NCBI RefSeq assembly: GCF_029910215.1
Contig: NZ_CP110395.1
Location: 1,674,001 to 1,738,000, forward strand
Source of the DNA: Paraburkholderia sp. D15
Lineage (GTDB): Bacteria > Pseudomonadota > Gammaproteobacteria > Burkholderiales > Burkholderiaceae
Direction of reading: 5' to 3'
DNA: 64,000 bases
Shown: positions 55,644 to 63,874 of the stretch, piece after piece
Position numbering within the stretch: position 1 is the first letter of the stretch
Layout: every line of letters starts with the position of its first letter
Made by a program: the position numbers and the translations under genes
Notes under the pieces: model-generated
What the model was told of the DNA's origin: nothing
What the model saw: only the letters and a program-made list of their open reading frames with translations
Databases searched by the model: none

Positions 55644-57109
55644 CCGCAGCGCAGACCAGGGCCGGGCGGAAGTTCGGCGTAGTCGGCGGTCTTGGGCCGC
55701 TGGCGGGCGCGGACGTTTTCTTCAAGCTGATCAAGTCGCTGTCGGCCACCTGCGAGGCTGAGCATGCCGACGTGATCGTCGAACAGCACCCGTTCGGCAC
55801 GGCAGGTTCGAGGGCGGAAGCGTCCACCGGGCGGATGCTGTACATCTTCGACATGATTCGCGGCTTCGAGAAACGAGGCGTGACGACGGTGCTGCTCCCG
55901 TGCTTCGTCAGCCATACCTTCATCGACGAATTGAAGGCCAATTCGCCGCTGCAGATCGTCGACATGATGGAGGGAATCCGGCGCCATGTACGGCGTCGTT
56001 TCCCGGCCGTCCGTCGAATCGGCGTGCTCGCGTCTGAGTACATACAGCGCCGGGGGCTGTTCGAGACGTACTTCACGTCACCCGGTTTTGACGTCATGTA
56101 TCCGCGGTTGCGGGAGGGCGTCGACCTCGTCGCCGAGGCGGTTTATGGGCCTGACGGGCTAAAGAGCGGTTGCCTGAGCGGCCGGCCGGTCGAACTCCTG
56201 CGTGTCGCGTGTGATGACCTGATCTCGCAAGGGGCCGACATCATCGTTCCGGGGCTGACCGAGATCGCGCTGGTCGCGGAAAGTATGGGCCCGTTGACGG
56301 TGCCGTTGCTGGACTCGAACCTGGCTTATGCGCAGTACGCGGTATCCGGCCGGTATGCGTTGCCGGAGACGCCGTTCAAGGTCGGTGTGGTCGGCGGTGT
56401 CGGGCCGGCCGCAACCGTCGATTTCATCGAAAAGGTGGTGCGCAATACGCCCGCGGCGAGAGACCAGGACCATATCAAACTGCTGGTCGAGCAGAACCCG
56501 CAGATTCCCGATCGAACCGAGAGCCTGATCGGCGATGGAGCGGACCCAACCCTTTCGCTCTATGCGACGTGCAAGAAGCTCGAACATGGCGACGCGGACA
56601 TCATCGCCATTCCGTGTAATACCGCGCATGCGTTCGTCGACCGCATCCAGCCGTATCTGCGCATTCCGATCGTGAATATGCTGACCGTGACGGTGCGCCA
56701 TCTGCGCGAGACTTTTCCCGCGATGCGTTGCGTCGGCGTGCTGGCGACGTCCGGCACGGTCGAGAGCGGGGTCTACGCGAAAGCGCTGGCGTCGCAAGGG
56801 TTGGAGCAGGTGGTGCCGAGTCCGCCCCTGCAGGCGCGAGTGATGGAGGCGATCTACGGGAAGGAGGGCGTCAAGGCCGGCTTCACGACTGGTCAGTGCC
56901 AATCCGATATCGCCGCGGCGATGGAGGAACTCATCGCGCGAGGCGTGGATGTCGTCATTCTCGGCTGCACGGAATTGCCGCTGCTGCTGCCTCAGCCGAC
57001 CTATGCCGGTGCGAACGGCGCATCGGTTCGTCTGGTGGACCCGACCGATGTGCTCGCGAGACGGTGCGTGGCGTACGCCACCGCGCGAGCGGAACCGCAT
57101 CACGCGTGA
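55640..57109 (+). CDS. Tandem aspartate/glutamate racemase (two fused racemase domains)
   Basis: A 489-residue protein containing two Asp/Glu/hydantoin racemase-superfamily units, each of which is normally a separate protein of about 230-240 residues. Domain 1 (about 8-240) starts GVVGGLGPLAGADVFFKLI and keeps the first catalytic cysteine (Cys88, LPCFVSHTF). The second position is Leu206 in VPGLTEIAL instead of GCTE. Domain 2 (about 248-480) starts GVVGGVGPAATVDFIEKVV and has both cysteines (Cys326 in PCNTAH, Cys443 in LGCTELPLL). Domain 2 is thus the likely active racemase and domain 1 a degenerate partner. The gene is translationally coupled to the symporter, suggesting use of D-aspartate or D-glutamate. 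Confidence 0.92.
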   Translation: MTAAQTRAGRKFGVVGGLGPLAGADVFFKLIKSLSATCEAEHADVIVEQHPFGTAGSRAEASTGRMLYIFDMIRGFEKRGVTTVLLPCFVSHTFIDELKANSPLQIVDMMEGIRRHVRRRFPAVRRIGVLASEYIQRRGLFETYFTSPGFDVMYPRLREGVDLVAEAVYGPDGLKSGCLSGRPVELLRVACDDLISQGADIIVPGLTEIALVAESMGPLTVPLLDSNLAYAQYAVSGRYALPETPFKVGVVGGVGPAATVDFIEKVVRNTPAARDQDHIKLLVEQNPQIPDRTESLIGDGADPTLSLYATCKKLEHGDADIIAIPCNTAHAFVDRIQPYLRIPIVNMLTVTVRHLRETFPAMRCVGVLATSGTVESGVYAKALASQGLEQVVPSPPLQARVMEAIYGKEGVKAGFTTGQCQSDIAAAMEELIARGVDVVILGCTELPLLLPQPTYAGANGASVRLVDPTDVLARRCVAYATARAEPHHA

Positions 57110-57187
57110 CCGGCTCGCTGAACGCCGTGTTCGTCGCGACACGATTGAACCGGCCGCCCTTGCCTGAAGGTGCGATTCGTCGATCGT

Positions 57188-57568
57188 TCAGCGCGCGACC
57201 AGCGAAACGGTCGCGATGCCGAGCACCGTCATCAGCAGCGACGCGCCGACATGAATCGCGATTTCGCCGGCCGCCCAGCCGAGCCGTCCGTCCTGCAGAC
57301 GCTGCACGACTTCCGCCGAAAACGTCGAGAAGGTGGACAAGCCGCCCATCAAGCCCGTGATGACGAAAAGCCGCCATTCCGGCGCGATCTGCGGCGCCCG
57401 TGCGAAGCCGGCGACCGCCACGCCGATCACGTAGCCGGCAATCACGTTGGCGGCGAAGGTGCCGAGCGGCAAGCCGGAGAATAGTCCGTTCAGGCGGATG
57501 CCGAGGATCCAGCGGAACAGGGAACCGAGTGCGCCGCCAATGCCGACGGCAAGAATGGACCAATACAT
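57188..57568 (-). CDS. crcB: Fluoride exporter CrcB/Fluc
   Basis: A 126-residue inner-membrane protein with four helices that forms a dual-topology dimeric fluoride channel. Conserved motifs are [10 protein letters not shown] near the start, [14 protein letters not shown] (pore Asn), and [15 protein letters not shown], which includes the central Phe/Thr/Ser box. It is directly preceded on the minus strand by a fluoride riboswitch at 57645-57700, which confirms the assignment. It is monocistronic, ending convergent to the racemase gene. Confidence 0.96.
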   Translation of the reverse strand: MYWSILAVGIGGALGSLFRWILGIRLNGLFSGLPLGTFAANVIAGYVIGVAVAGFARAPQIAPEWRLFVITGLMGGLSTFSTFSAEVVQRLQDGRLGWAAGEIAIHVGASLLMTVLGIATVSLVAR

Positions 57569-57644
57569 GGCAGGAGACCTGGCGATTCGGAGTGTCGATG
57601 AACCGGGCTCGGCGGGCGAGAGGATGCCGCGTCCGCGGTGATCC

Positions 57645-57700
57645 GGGCGTAGCAGGCATCATCAGCCACGAGGGCGGTTAGGGAGATGCCATCTCCAGCG
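57645..57700 (-). promoter_or_regulatory. Fluoride riboswitch (crcB motif)
   Basis: On the minus strand, GGAGATGGCATCTCCC (57696-57681) is followed by TAACCGCC and, after a short spacer, by GCTGATGATGCCTGCTAC (57666-57649). This is the arrangement of the crcB-motif riboswitch: a GATGG-containing stem, an ACCGCC-type pseudoknot strand, and a UGAUG-CCU block. It lies about 75 bases before the crcB start and should turn on expression when fluoride binds. Confidence 0.88.
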
Positions 57701-57783
57701 GTCCAGTCTAACATCGCCGATCGCATGTGGGGACAGGGCAGCGCGGCGGTCCGTGAGCGCTGCCCGCAGGCGTCCCGCGCGGG

Positions 57784-57831
57784 TGTTTCCGCTCATGTTC
57801 CCGCTTATGTTCCCGCTCAGGTTCCCATTTA
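57784..57831. repeat. 12-bp tandem repeat, four units, reaching the amt stop codon
   Basis: Units read TGTTTCCGCTCA, TGTTCCCGCTTA, TGTTCCCGCTCA and GGTTCCCATTTA. The last unit ends in the stop codon of the ammonium transporter gene (complement of 57829-57831). Confidence 0.9.
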
Positions 57832-59016
57832 TTCCGAGGTCGCCGAAATCCGGTGAATCGACAGGTCCGCGCCGTTGTATTCCTCTTCCTGATCGAGCCG
57901 CAGCCCGACCGTCAGGCGGATCGCGCCATACACCAGCGTGCCGCCGAGCGTCGCCACCGCGATGCCGCCGAGCGTGCCGACCAGTTGCGCGCCGAACGAC
58001 ACGCCGCCGATCCCGCCCAGCGCCCGCAGCCCGAAAATCCCCGCCGCGATGCCGCCCCACGCGCCGCATAGACCGTGCAGCGGCCACACGCCGAGCACGT
58101 CGTCGATGCGCCAGCGGTTCTGCACGCAGGTGAACATATAAACGAACAGCACCCCGGCGATGCCGCCCGTCACCAGCGCGCCGAGCGGATGCATCAGGTC
58201 GGACCCGGCGCACACCGCGACGAGTCCGGCCAGCGGCCCGTTGTACGTGAAGCCCGGATCGTTGCGGCCCGCGAACCACGCGGTCAGCGTGCCGCCGACC
58301 ATCGCCATCAGCGAATTGACCGCCACCAGACCGCTGATCTTGTCGAGCGTCTGCGCGCTCATCACGTTGAAGCCGAACCAGCCGACCGCCAGTACCCACG
58401 CGCCCAACGCGAGAAACGGGATGTTCGACGGCGGATGCGCGGCGATCCCGCCATCACGATGGTAGCGGCCGTGCCGGGCGCCGAGCAGCAACACGGCGGG
58501 CAACGCGACCCAGCCGCCGAACGCGTGCACCACGACGGAGCCGGCGAAATCGTGGAACGGCACGCCGAACACGTGCGTCAGCCAGTCCTGAATGCCGAAG
58601 CGGTCGTTCCACGCGATCCCTTCGAAGAACGGATAGACGAAGCCGACCAGCACGAAGGTGGCGAACAACTGCGGGTTGAATTTCGAGCGCTCGGCGATGC
58701 CGCCGGACACGATCGCCGGAATCGCCGCCGCGAAAGTCAGCAGGAAGAAGAAGCGCACCAGCGCGTAGCCGTTGTGCGCGGCAAGCGCCTCGGCGTTGCC
58801 GAAGAATTGCACGCCGTACGCGATCGTATAGCCGATGAAGAAGTACGCGATGGTCGAGACGGAAAAGTCCACCAGAATCTTCACGAGCGCGTTGACCTGA
58901 TTTTTCTTGCGCACGGTGCCGAGTTCGAGAAAAGCGAAACCCGCGTGCATCGCCAGCACCATCGCGGCGCCTAACAGGAGGAAGAGGGTATCGCTGCCGC
59001 TTTTCAGACTTTCCAT
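57829..59016 (-). CDS. amt: Ammonium transporter
   Basis: A 395-residue Amt/MEP/Rh-family channel with eleven predicted membrane helices. The twin pore histidines are found in FHDFAGSVVVHAFGGW and VWPLHGLCGAWGG, and the gate region contains AERSKFNPQLFATFVLVGFVYPFFEGIAW. The C-terminal tail (RLTVGLRLDQEEEYNGADLSIHRISATSE) matches the cytoplasmic regulatory tail to which GlnK/PII proteins bind. The ATG at 59016 gives the family start MESLKSGSDTLFLLLGAAMV; the open frame extends further without homology. A sigma-54-type promoter lies 41-56 bases upstream, which fits nitrogen control. No glnK gene is beside it. Confidence 0.93.
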   Translation of the reverse strand: MESLKSGSDTLFLLLGAAMVLAMHAGFAFLELGTVRKKNQVNALVKILVDFSVSTIAYFFIGYTIAYGVQFFGNAEALAAHNGYALVRFFFLLTFAAAIPAIVSGGIAERSKFNPQLFATFVLVGFVYPFFEGIAWNDRFGIQDWLTHVFGVPFHDFAGSVVVHAFGGWVALPAVLLLGARHGRYHRDGGIAAHPPSNIPFLALGAWVLAVGWFGFNVMSAQTLDKISGLVAVNSLMAMVGGTLTAWFAGRNDPGFTYNGPLAGLVAVCAGSDLMHPLGALVTGGIAGVLFVYMFTCVQNRWRIDDVLGVWPLHGLCGAWGGIAAGIFGLRALGGIGGVSFGAQLVGTLGGIAVATLGGTLVYGAIRLTVGLRLDQEEEYNGADLSIHRISATSE

Positions 59017-59056
59017 CGATGTGTCCCGCTCATTTGGCAAAAAGCGGGCAGTGAAC

Positions 59057-59072
59057 GCAAGAAGTGGGCCAA
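59057..59072 (-). promoter_or_regulatory. Sigma-54 (RpoN) promoter of amt
   Basis: The minus strand reads TTGGCCCACTTCTTGC, with GG and GC separated by exactly ten bases, matching the -24/-12 consensus TGGCAC-N5-TTGC. The predicted transcription start is near 59045, about 30 bases before the amt ATG. Confidence 0.7.
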
Positions 59073-59094
59073 ATTTGTGCTGTCCTGTGCGTTG

Positions 59095-59114
59095 GCGGTG
59101 CAATTGCGCACCGC
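59095..59114. promoter_or_regulatory. 20-bp dyad upstream of the amt promoter
   Basis: GCGGTGC and GCACCGC are perfect arms around AATTGC. It lies about 50-70 bases upstream of the predicted sigma-54 start, where an enhancer-binding activator could act. The half-site orientation is opposite to the usual NtrC site (GCACC-N-GGTGC), so the regulator is uncertain. I see nothing else in the gap 59017-59426. Confidence 0.45.
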
Positions 59115-59426
59115 GATGGGATTTCATGTCGAAGACGGGGATTTGCCGTCGCGACCGTCATGCACCTCGAAGCGGCTGGAAGGCACTTAAAAAGTGCGTC
59201 GATGTCCAGCGTGGAAAGGATTGATCCAAAATCGTGCATAACCTTCGAAAATGCTTACTTCGCATTCAAACGCCCAACGATTTATGCGCATTCGCGGCGC
59301 GCACCAGTTATGTTTGGCGCGCGAGGCCTGGAACATGGCGGCGGCGCTTTGTTTCCCGCGCAAACGCCGACATAATGTGCCGTTCCGTGCGGTATCCCGC
59401 CGGCCACCGATTTCCATCGCTCACGC

Positions 59427-61196
59427 ATGAGACTGACCACCAAAGGCCTGTTGCTGATCGCAATTCCGGCCCTCTTCGAACTCGCGCTGCTGTCCGGGCT
59501 GGTCAAGGCGCAGTCCGACGCGGCGGAGGCGGAGCGCTGGGCGATCCACAGCGAAGACGTGCTGCGCCAGACCACCGCGATTCTCGATCCGGTGCTGGGC
59601 GAATCCGTCGCGCTGCGCGGCGCGGTGCTCGCCGGCGACAGCCGTTTCGTCACGCCGGTCACGGTGTGGATGGATGTCGATCGTCGTATCGACCGGCTGG
59701 CCGAACTGGTCGCCGACAATCCCGCGCAGGTCGAACGTGTGGTGCAGGTGCGCCAGGCGGCGCAGGCGTACCGGCAATGGTCGGACCGGGTGCAGGACCT
59801 GCTGCATTCGGGCCGGCGCCGCGACGTGCTCGACCGCTTCCGCAATCTCGCCCCTGCCGACGTGCTTGATCGTTTCAGGCAGCAGGTGGCCGCCTTCCAG
59901 GCGGAGGAGCGCCGCCTCGACACGCAGCGTTCGAACGCCGCCGAAGCCGCGCACGAGCGCCAGCAGACCCTCGTGGTCGCGGCCGTGCTCGGCTCGCTGC
60001 TGTTCGTCGCGCTGGCCGTGTGGCTGTTCACGCGCGGCGTGCGCGGCCGGCTCGCGCTGCTCTCCGATAACGCCGGCCGGCTTGCCGGCAACGAGCCGCT
60101 GGCGCCGATCGCGCCCGGCCATGACGAGATCGCCCGGCTCGACCTGACCTTGCACGAGACGAGCCGTCGTCTGCTCGAAGCCGAGCGCATCCAGGCGCGC
60201 TTTCAGGCGGACCTCGCGCGCCGCACCGACGAACTCGCGCGCATCAACGAGACGTTGCGGCAGCAGACCCAGGAAAACGAAATGTTCATCTACAGCGTGT
60301 CGCACGATCTGCGCGCGCCGCTGGTGAACCTGCAGGGTTTCTCGAAGGAGCTGATCCGCGCCTGCGACGAACTGCGCGCGGCGGTGCGCGAATCGTCGCT
60401 GTCGGTGCCGACGCGCGAGCGCATCGAGCGGGTCGTCGACGAGGATATCGGCGAAGCGCTGCACTATCTGCAGACGGCGGTGCTGCGCGCGTCGCACATC
60501 ATCGACGCGTTGTTGCGGCTGTCGCGCGTCGGGCGCGTCGAGTACCGGCAGCAGAAAGTCGAGGTGGCCGACATCGTGCCGCGCGTCGTCGATGCGATGC
60601 AGGGCTCGATTCGCGCGAAGCAGGCGCATGTCACCATCAACGAGCTGCCGGCGGTGTGGGGCGATCCGACCGCGCTCGAACAGGTGTTCGCGAATCTGAT
60701 CGGCAACGCGGTCAATTATCTGGACCCGGCGCGTGAAGGCCGCATCGAGATCGGCACGACGGCGGCGCCGCCTGGCGTGCATTCGCTGCGGATCTTCTAC
60801 GTGCGGGATAACGGGTTGGGGATTCCGGCGGTCGCCTTGCCGCGTCTGTTCAACGCGTTCCAGCGCCTGCACGGCAATTCGACCGCGGGCGAGGGCATCG
60901 GCCTCGCGCTTGTGCGGCGCATGGTGGAGCGGCACGGCGGGCGCGTGTGGGCGGAATCGAAAGAAGGTGTGGGCACGACGTTTTATCTGTCGTTGCCTGA
61001 AGCCGAAGGGCGTGTCGCGCAACCGGTCGAGCCGCGTAGCGCGCCGGCGGCGCCGCCCGGCATACATCTGATTCGCGATGCGCGCGAGCGGCCGGCGGAT
61101 CTGGCGGGACGCGATCGGCCGGATCGGCAAGCGGCGTTGAACGGCGGGGCGACGACGCGTGTCGCCGAGGCCAGGACGGGGATCGGCGCGGGGTGA
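59427..61196 (+). CDS. Orphan sensor histidine kinase (CHASE3-like, HAMP)
   Basis: A 589-residue membrane histidine kinase. Helix 1 (LLLIAIPALFELALLSGLV) and helix 2 (VVAAVLGSLLFVALAVWLF, about residues 188-206) enclose a helical periplasmic domain of the CHASE3 type. A HAMP-like segment, a coiled coil (about 245-285), HisKA with phospho-acceptor His293 in YSVSHDLRAPLVNLQGF, and the ATPase domain follow (N box NLIGNAVNYLDP, G1 VRDNGLGIP, F box LFNAFQRLHG, G2 GEGIGLALVRRMVERHGG). About 70 residues of Arg/Ala/Pro-rich tail follow. The core resembles phytochrome-like kinases. No response regulator is in the neighbourhood, so it must act on a distant partner. Confidence 0.9.
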   Translation: MRLTTKGLLLIAIPALFELALLSGLVKAQSDAAEAERWAIHSEDVLRQTTAILDPVLGESVALRGAVLAGDSRFVTPVTVWMDVDRRIDRLAELVADNPAQVERVVQVRQAAQAYRQWSDRVQDLLHSGRRRDVLDRFRNLAPADVLDRFRQQVAAFQAEERRLDTQRSNAAEAAHERQQTLVVAAVLGSLLFVALAVWLFTRGVRGRLALLSDNAGRLAGNEPLAPIAPGHDEIARLDLTLHETSRRLLEAERIQARFQADLARRTDELARINETLRQQTQENEMFIYSVSHDLRAPLVNLQGFSKELIRACDELRAAVRESSLSVPTRERIERVVDEDIGEALHYLQTAVLRASHIIDALLRLSRVGRVEYRQQKVEVADIVPRVVDAMQGSIRAKQAHVTINELPAVWGDPTALEQVFANLIGNAVNYLDPAREGRIEIGTTAAPPGVHSLRIFYVRDNGLGIPAVALPRLFNAFQRLHGNSTAGEGIGLALVRRMVERHGGRVWAESKEGVGTTFYLSLPEAEGRVAQPVEPRSAPAAPPGIHLIRDARERPADLAGRDRPDRQAALNGGATTRVAEARTGIGAG

Positions 61197-61237
61197 TGTT
61201 CGATGAAACGCGGGCTCGGTACGCGCTCGGTACCTGC

Positions 61238-61564
61238 TCAGTACCCGGTAAACAGCCGCCGGGGTTTCAGCAGTTTGCCGGCGCGAATCGACCAATAGCC
61301 GCCGCATGCGGCCAGCATCGCGACACTCGTGAGCGCCTGAAGCGGACCGGGATGCCAGCCCGCCAACCCTTGCAGCGTGAACACGCTGCGCTCGACGATC
61401 AATAACGCCGCCCACACCGAGCACGCAGCCTGGGCGAGCAACCGGGTGCCTGTCAAACGCCGCGCGCGGTTCTCGCGCGACCAGTCGGCCGACGTACGTG
61501 CACAGAAAAAAGCAATCGCCATCAACGTGACGGCGAGGATGACGATCCAATCGGTCAATTCCAT
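61238..61564 (-). CDS. Small membrane protein (hypothetical)
   Basis: A 108-residue protein with about three hydrophobic segments: LTDWIVILAVTLMAIAFFCA at the start, LLAQAACSVWAALLIVERSVF in the middle and LQALTSVAMLAACGGYWSI. A basic loop (SRENRARRLTG) lies between the first two, giving a likely cytoplasmic loop. The ATG at 61564 is preceded by GGGAGCG. The open frame extends to 61801, but the extension is Arg-rich and not family-like. I do not recognise it. It is convergent with the histidine kinase gene, whose stop is 41 bases away. Confidence 0.65.
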   Translation of the reverse strand: MELTDWIVILAVTLMAIAFFCARTSADWSRENRARRLTGTRLLAQAACSVWAALLIVERSVFTLQGLAGWHPGPLQALTSVAMLAACGGYWSIRAGKLLKPRRLFTGY

Positions 61565-61772
61565 CGAAAGACGCTCCCAAGTCGAGCGGCGACTATAGGA
61601 ACGCGCTCCCGTGCGAACTATCGGACTAGTCTCAAAATTGGGATGAAATGACGACGCCTGAAACGAAAACGCGCGCTGCCGCAAGGGCCGCGCGCGCGTC
61701 GTGTTGTGTCGTTTGATGGAGGTCGAGCTGACGCGTCGACCAGCGCGATGCCGAAGACCGGTTCGATCAACA

Positions 61773-61808
61773 GATCGAGCCGATCGAGCCGGTCCACCCA
61801 ATCGAGCC
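61773..61808. repeat. 9-bp repeat (GATCGAGCC type), four units
   Basis: GATCGAGCC, GATCGAGCC, GGTCCACCC (diverged) and AATCGAGCC end three bases from the stop codon of the DJ-1/PfpI gene. Confidence 0.7.
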
Positions 61809-61810
61809 GC

Positions 61811-62392
61811 TCAGAGTTCGATGCGTGTGCCCAGCAGCACGAGGAACTGCCGCAGCCATTCCGGATGCGCGGGCCATGCCGGTGCGGTGACGAAATTCGC
61901 GTCGGTGACGGCGGCATCGACCGGAATGTCCGCATAGTCGCCGCCGGCCAGTTTCACCTCGGGCGCGCAGGCCGGATAAGCGGAGATGCGCTTGCCGCGG
62001 ATCACATCGGCGGCGGCCAGCAGTTGCGCGGCGTGGCAGATCGCGGCGATCGGCTTGCCGGCTTCGGCGAATTGCCGGACGATCTCGATCACCTTCGGGT
62101 CGAGCCGCAGATACTCCGGCGCGCGGCCGCCCGCGATCGCCAGCGCGTCGTACTGACGCGGATCGGCGTCGTCGAACGAGGCGTTCAGCGTGAATTGATG
62201 ACCCGGCTTCTCGGTGTAAGTCTGGTCGCCTTCGAAATCGTGAATCGCCGTCTTGATGCGGTCGCCGGCCTTCTTGTTCGGACACACGGCATCGACGATA
62301 TGGCCGACTGCCTGCAGTGCCTGGAATGGCACCATCGTTTCGTAATCCTCGGCGAAGTCGCCGGTCAGGAACAGGATCTTCTTTGCTGCCAT
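61811..62392 (-). CDS. DJ-1/PfpI family protein
   Basis: A 193-residue protein of the DJ-1/PfpI superfamily (glyoxalase III, chaperone or protease-like roles). The nucleophile elbow is [19 protein letters not shown] with the reactive Cys followed by His, and the glutamate is in [42 protein letters not shown] is also typical. The ATG at 62392 has TTGGAGG upstream and the family start [13 protein letters not shown], so it is preferred to the ATG at 62413. It is monocistronic. The exact reaction of this subgroup is unknown; stress protection or glyoxal removal are the usual suggestions. Confidence 0.9.
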   Translation of the reverse strand: MAAKKILFLTGDFAEDYETMVPFQALQAVGHIVDAVCPNKKAGDRIKTAIHDFEGDQTYTEKPGHQFTLNASFDDADPRQYDALAIAGGRAPEYLRLDPKVIEIVRQFAEAGKPIAAICHAAQLLAAADVIRGKRISAYPACAPEVKLAGGDYADIPVDAAVTDANFVTAPAWPAHPEWLRQFLVLLGTRIEL

Positions 62393-62569
62393 CGCATGCC
62401 TCCAATTGATCAACGGAACGGATCGAACGCGGAAATACGCTTCGGCAGTCTACTCCAACCCGTTTGACAGAACCGCGACGGCGCTATGTACCGCGTCCCC
62501 GGCGCCCGACAGCGTATGATGAGCGCGTTTTCGCAAGCGGAAGCCGCTCGACGCGGCTCACATCTCATC

Positions 62570-63046
62570 ATGAATGCATTGATCCGTTCACCTTTGTTGC
62601 GCCGCGCCGCGGTGGTCCTCGTCGTGTTCGGCGGACTGGCCGCCTGCCAGAAGAACGACGCATCGGCGGGACAGGTTGCCGGCAAGCTCGACGACGCCGC
62701 CCAGGTCGCGAGCCAGAAACTCGATCAGGCCGCGAGCTACGTCGGTCAGCAGGTCGACGCGACGAAAAACGCCGCGCAGCAGAACCTCGAATCGGCCGCC
62801 TCCGCGCCGACCATCACGATCGATCCGAACGCGTTGGCGTCGACCGCGCAGGCGAATCTGCAGAACGCGGCGAGCGCGACCCAGGCACAACTCGGCAAGG
62901 CCGCGTCGCTGACCGGGCAGAGCCTGGAAAACGCCGGGCGCAAGCTGCAGGAATGGTCGGCGCAGAGTTCGGCGTCGGCGGCGAATGCCTCGGCGTCGCC
63001 GTCCTCGGGCGATGCGAGCGACGCGCAGAAGCAGATGGACAAGTGA
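62570..63046 (+). CDS. Alanine-rich lipoprotein
   Basis: A 158-residue predicted lipoprotein: signal sequence with lipobox LAAC (MNALIRSPLLRRAAVVLVVFGGLAAC), then a mature part of Ala/Gln/Lys-rich amphipathic helices (AGQVAGKLDDAAQVASQKLDQAASYVGQQVDATKNAAQQNLESAA) like the helical repeats of LEA-like or murein-lipoprotein-type proteins. A Ser/Ala-rich C-terminus follows (SSASAANASASPSS). The ATG at 62570 gives a sensible signal peptide; ATG 62486 does not. It is likely an envelope structural or stress protein. No partner gene is evident, and the family is not recognised. Confidence 0.75.
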   Translation: MNALIRSPLLRRAAVVLVVFGGLAACQKNDASAGQVAGKLDDAAQVASQKLDQAASYVGQQVDATKNAAQQNLESAASAPTITIDPNALASTAQANLQNAASATQAQLGKAASLTGQSLENAGRKLQEWSAQSSASAANASASPSSGDASDAQKQMDK

Positions 63047-63138
63047 TGCGCGGCATCGGCTCGAACCTCGGCCGGGAGGCCGTCCTGTCGGCGAATAGGG
63101 TGGCGTGCGCAAACCTGTCCAACGTTTCGACGGTCAAT

Positions 63139-63174
63139 TTGACAGGCCGATTAAATGTAACTACCATGGTTGCA
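63139..63174 (+). promoter_or_regulatory. Promoter and Rrf2 operator of the Rrf2 gene
   Basis: TTGACA (63139-63144), a 17-nt spacer and TACCAT (63162-63167) make a sigma-70-type promoter. The 19-bp dyad TGTAACTACCATGGTTGCA (63156-63174) overlaps the -10 box, so a bound repressor would block it. The same 19-bp pattern recurs at 63830, before the next gene. Confidence 0.75.
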
Positions 63175-63200
63175 CTTTGTCGTCGCCGGGCAGGTTTGTC

Positions 63201-63674
63201 GTGAATACGAGTAGCCGGTTTGCCTTTGCGGTGCACGTGCTCGCGCTGCTGTCGTTGCAGGACGGTGTGCCGCTGTCGTCGGAGATGATCGCGGGCAGCG
63301 TCAACACGAATCCCGCGCTGATCCGCCGGTTGTTGACCATGCTCGCGGAGGCGGGGCTCACCACGTCGCAACTCGGTGCGGGCGGCGGTGCGCTGCTCGC
63401 GCGCGCGCCGGAGCAGATCAGTCTGCTGGAGGTGTACCGCGCGGTGGACGACGCGCAACTGTTCGCGCTGCATCGCGAGGAGCCGAATCCGGCGTGCATG
63501 GTCGGGCGGCATATCCAGGGCGTGCTGCGCGGCATCGTCGACGATGCGCAGCGGGCCATGGAAGCGTCGCTCGGCGCGCGCACGCTGGCCGATGCGACGG
63601 CGGACGTGGTGCGGGCCGAACGGCAGCAGGAACGCAGGCGGCGCACGCACGGCGAGGTGGCGAAGCGAGGCTAG
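63201..63674 (+). CDS. Rrf2-family transcriptional regulator (YwnA-like)
   Basis: A 157-residue regulator with the Rrf2 winged helix: SRFAFAVHVLALLSLQDGVPLSSEMIAGSVNTNPALIRRLLTMLAEAGLTTSQLGAGGGALLARAPEQISLLEVYRAV. It has a single Cys (PNPACMVGRHIQGVL) rather than the three-cysteine iron-sulfur motif of IscR/NsrR, so it is of the YwnA type. I use GTG 63201 (MNTSSRFAFA), which lies just downstream of the promoter-operator; the ATG at 63105 lies upstream of that promoter. It probably represses itself and the NAD(P)H-binding gene at 63875 through matching dyads. A terminator at 63798 separates the two transcripts. Confidence 0.88.
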   Translation: MNTSSRFAFAVHVLALLSLQDGVPLSSEMIAGSVNTNPALIRRLLTMLAEAGLTTSQLGAGGGALLARAPEQISLLEVYRAVDDAQLFALHREEPNPACMVGRHIQGVLRGIVDDAQRAMEASLGARTLADATADVVRAERQQERRRRTHGEVAKRG

Positions 63675-63797
63675 CGCGACGGGTAGCGGGGAGCGCCGAG
63701 GTCTGGCGCAAGCCGGAACCGGGTAGAAACAAGTCGCAGCGGTAAGACTCAAGGGCGCGGCGGTCGTCGTCAGGACGCACGTGCTCGATCACCAGAC

Positions 63798-63819
63798 GGG
63801 GCTCACGCCCCTCTTTTTT
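63798..63819 (+). terminator. Intrinsic terminator after the Rrf2 gene
   Basis: GGGGC (63798-63802) and GCCCC (63807-63811) form a short GC stem with a TCAC loop, followed by TCTTTTTT. Confidence 0.8.
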
Positions 63820-63829
63820 CCACGATATA

Positions 63830-63848
63830 TGTAATCAACATAGTTACA
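63830..63848 (+). promoter_or_regulatory. Rrf2-type operator before the NAD(P)H-binding gene
   Basis: TGTAATCAACATAGTTACA, with perfect 5-bp arms TGTAA/TTACA and the same 19-bp length as the site at 63156. It lies 26 bases before the start codon. Confidence 0.7.
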
Positions 63849-63874
63849 CATTGATCCATAACAGGAGTATCGAG

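Noticed and set aside
59095..59114. Classical NtrC site upstream of amt
   Set aside because: The dyad has the order GGTGC then GCACC, the reverse of the NtrC consensus, so I list it only as an unassigned dyad.
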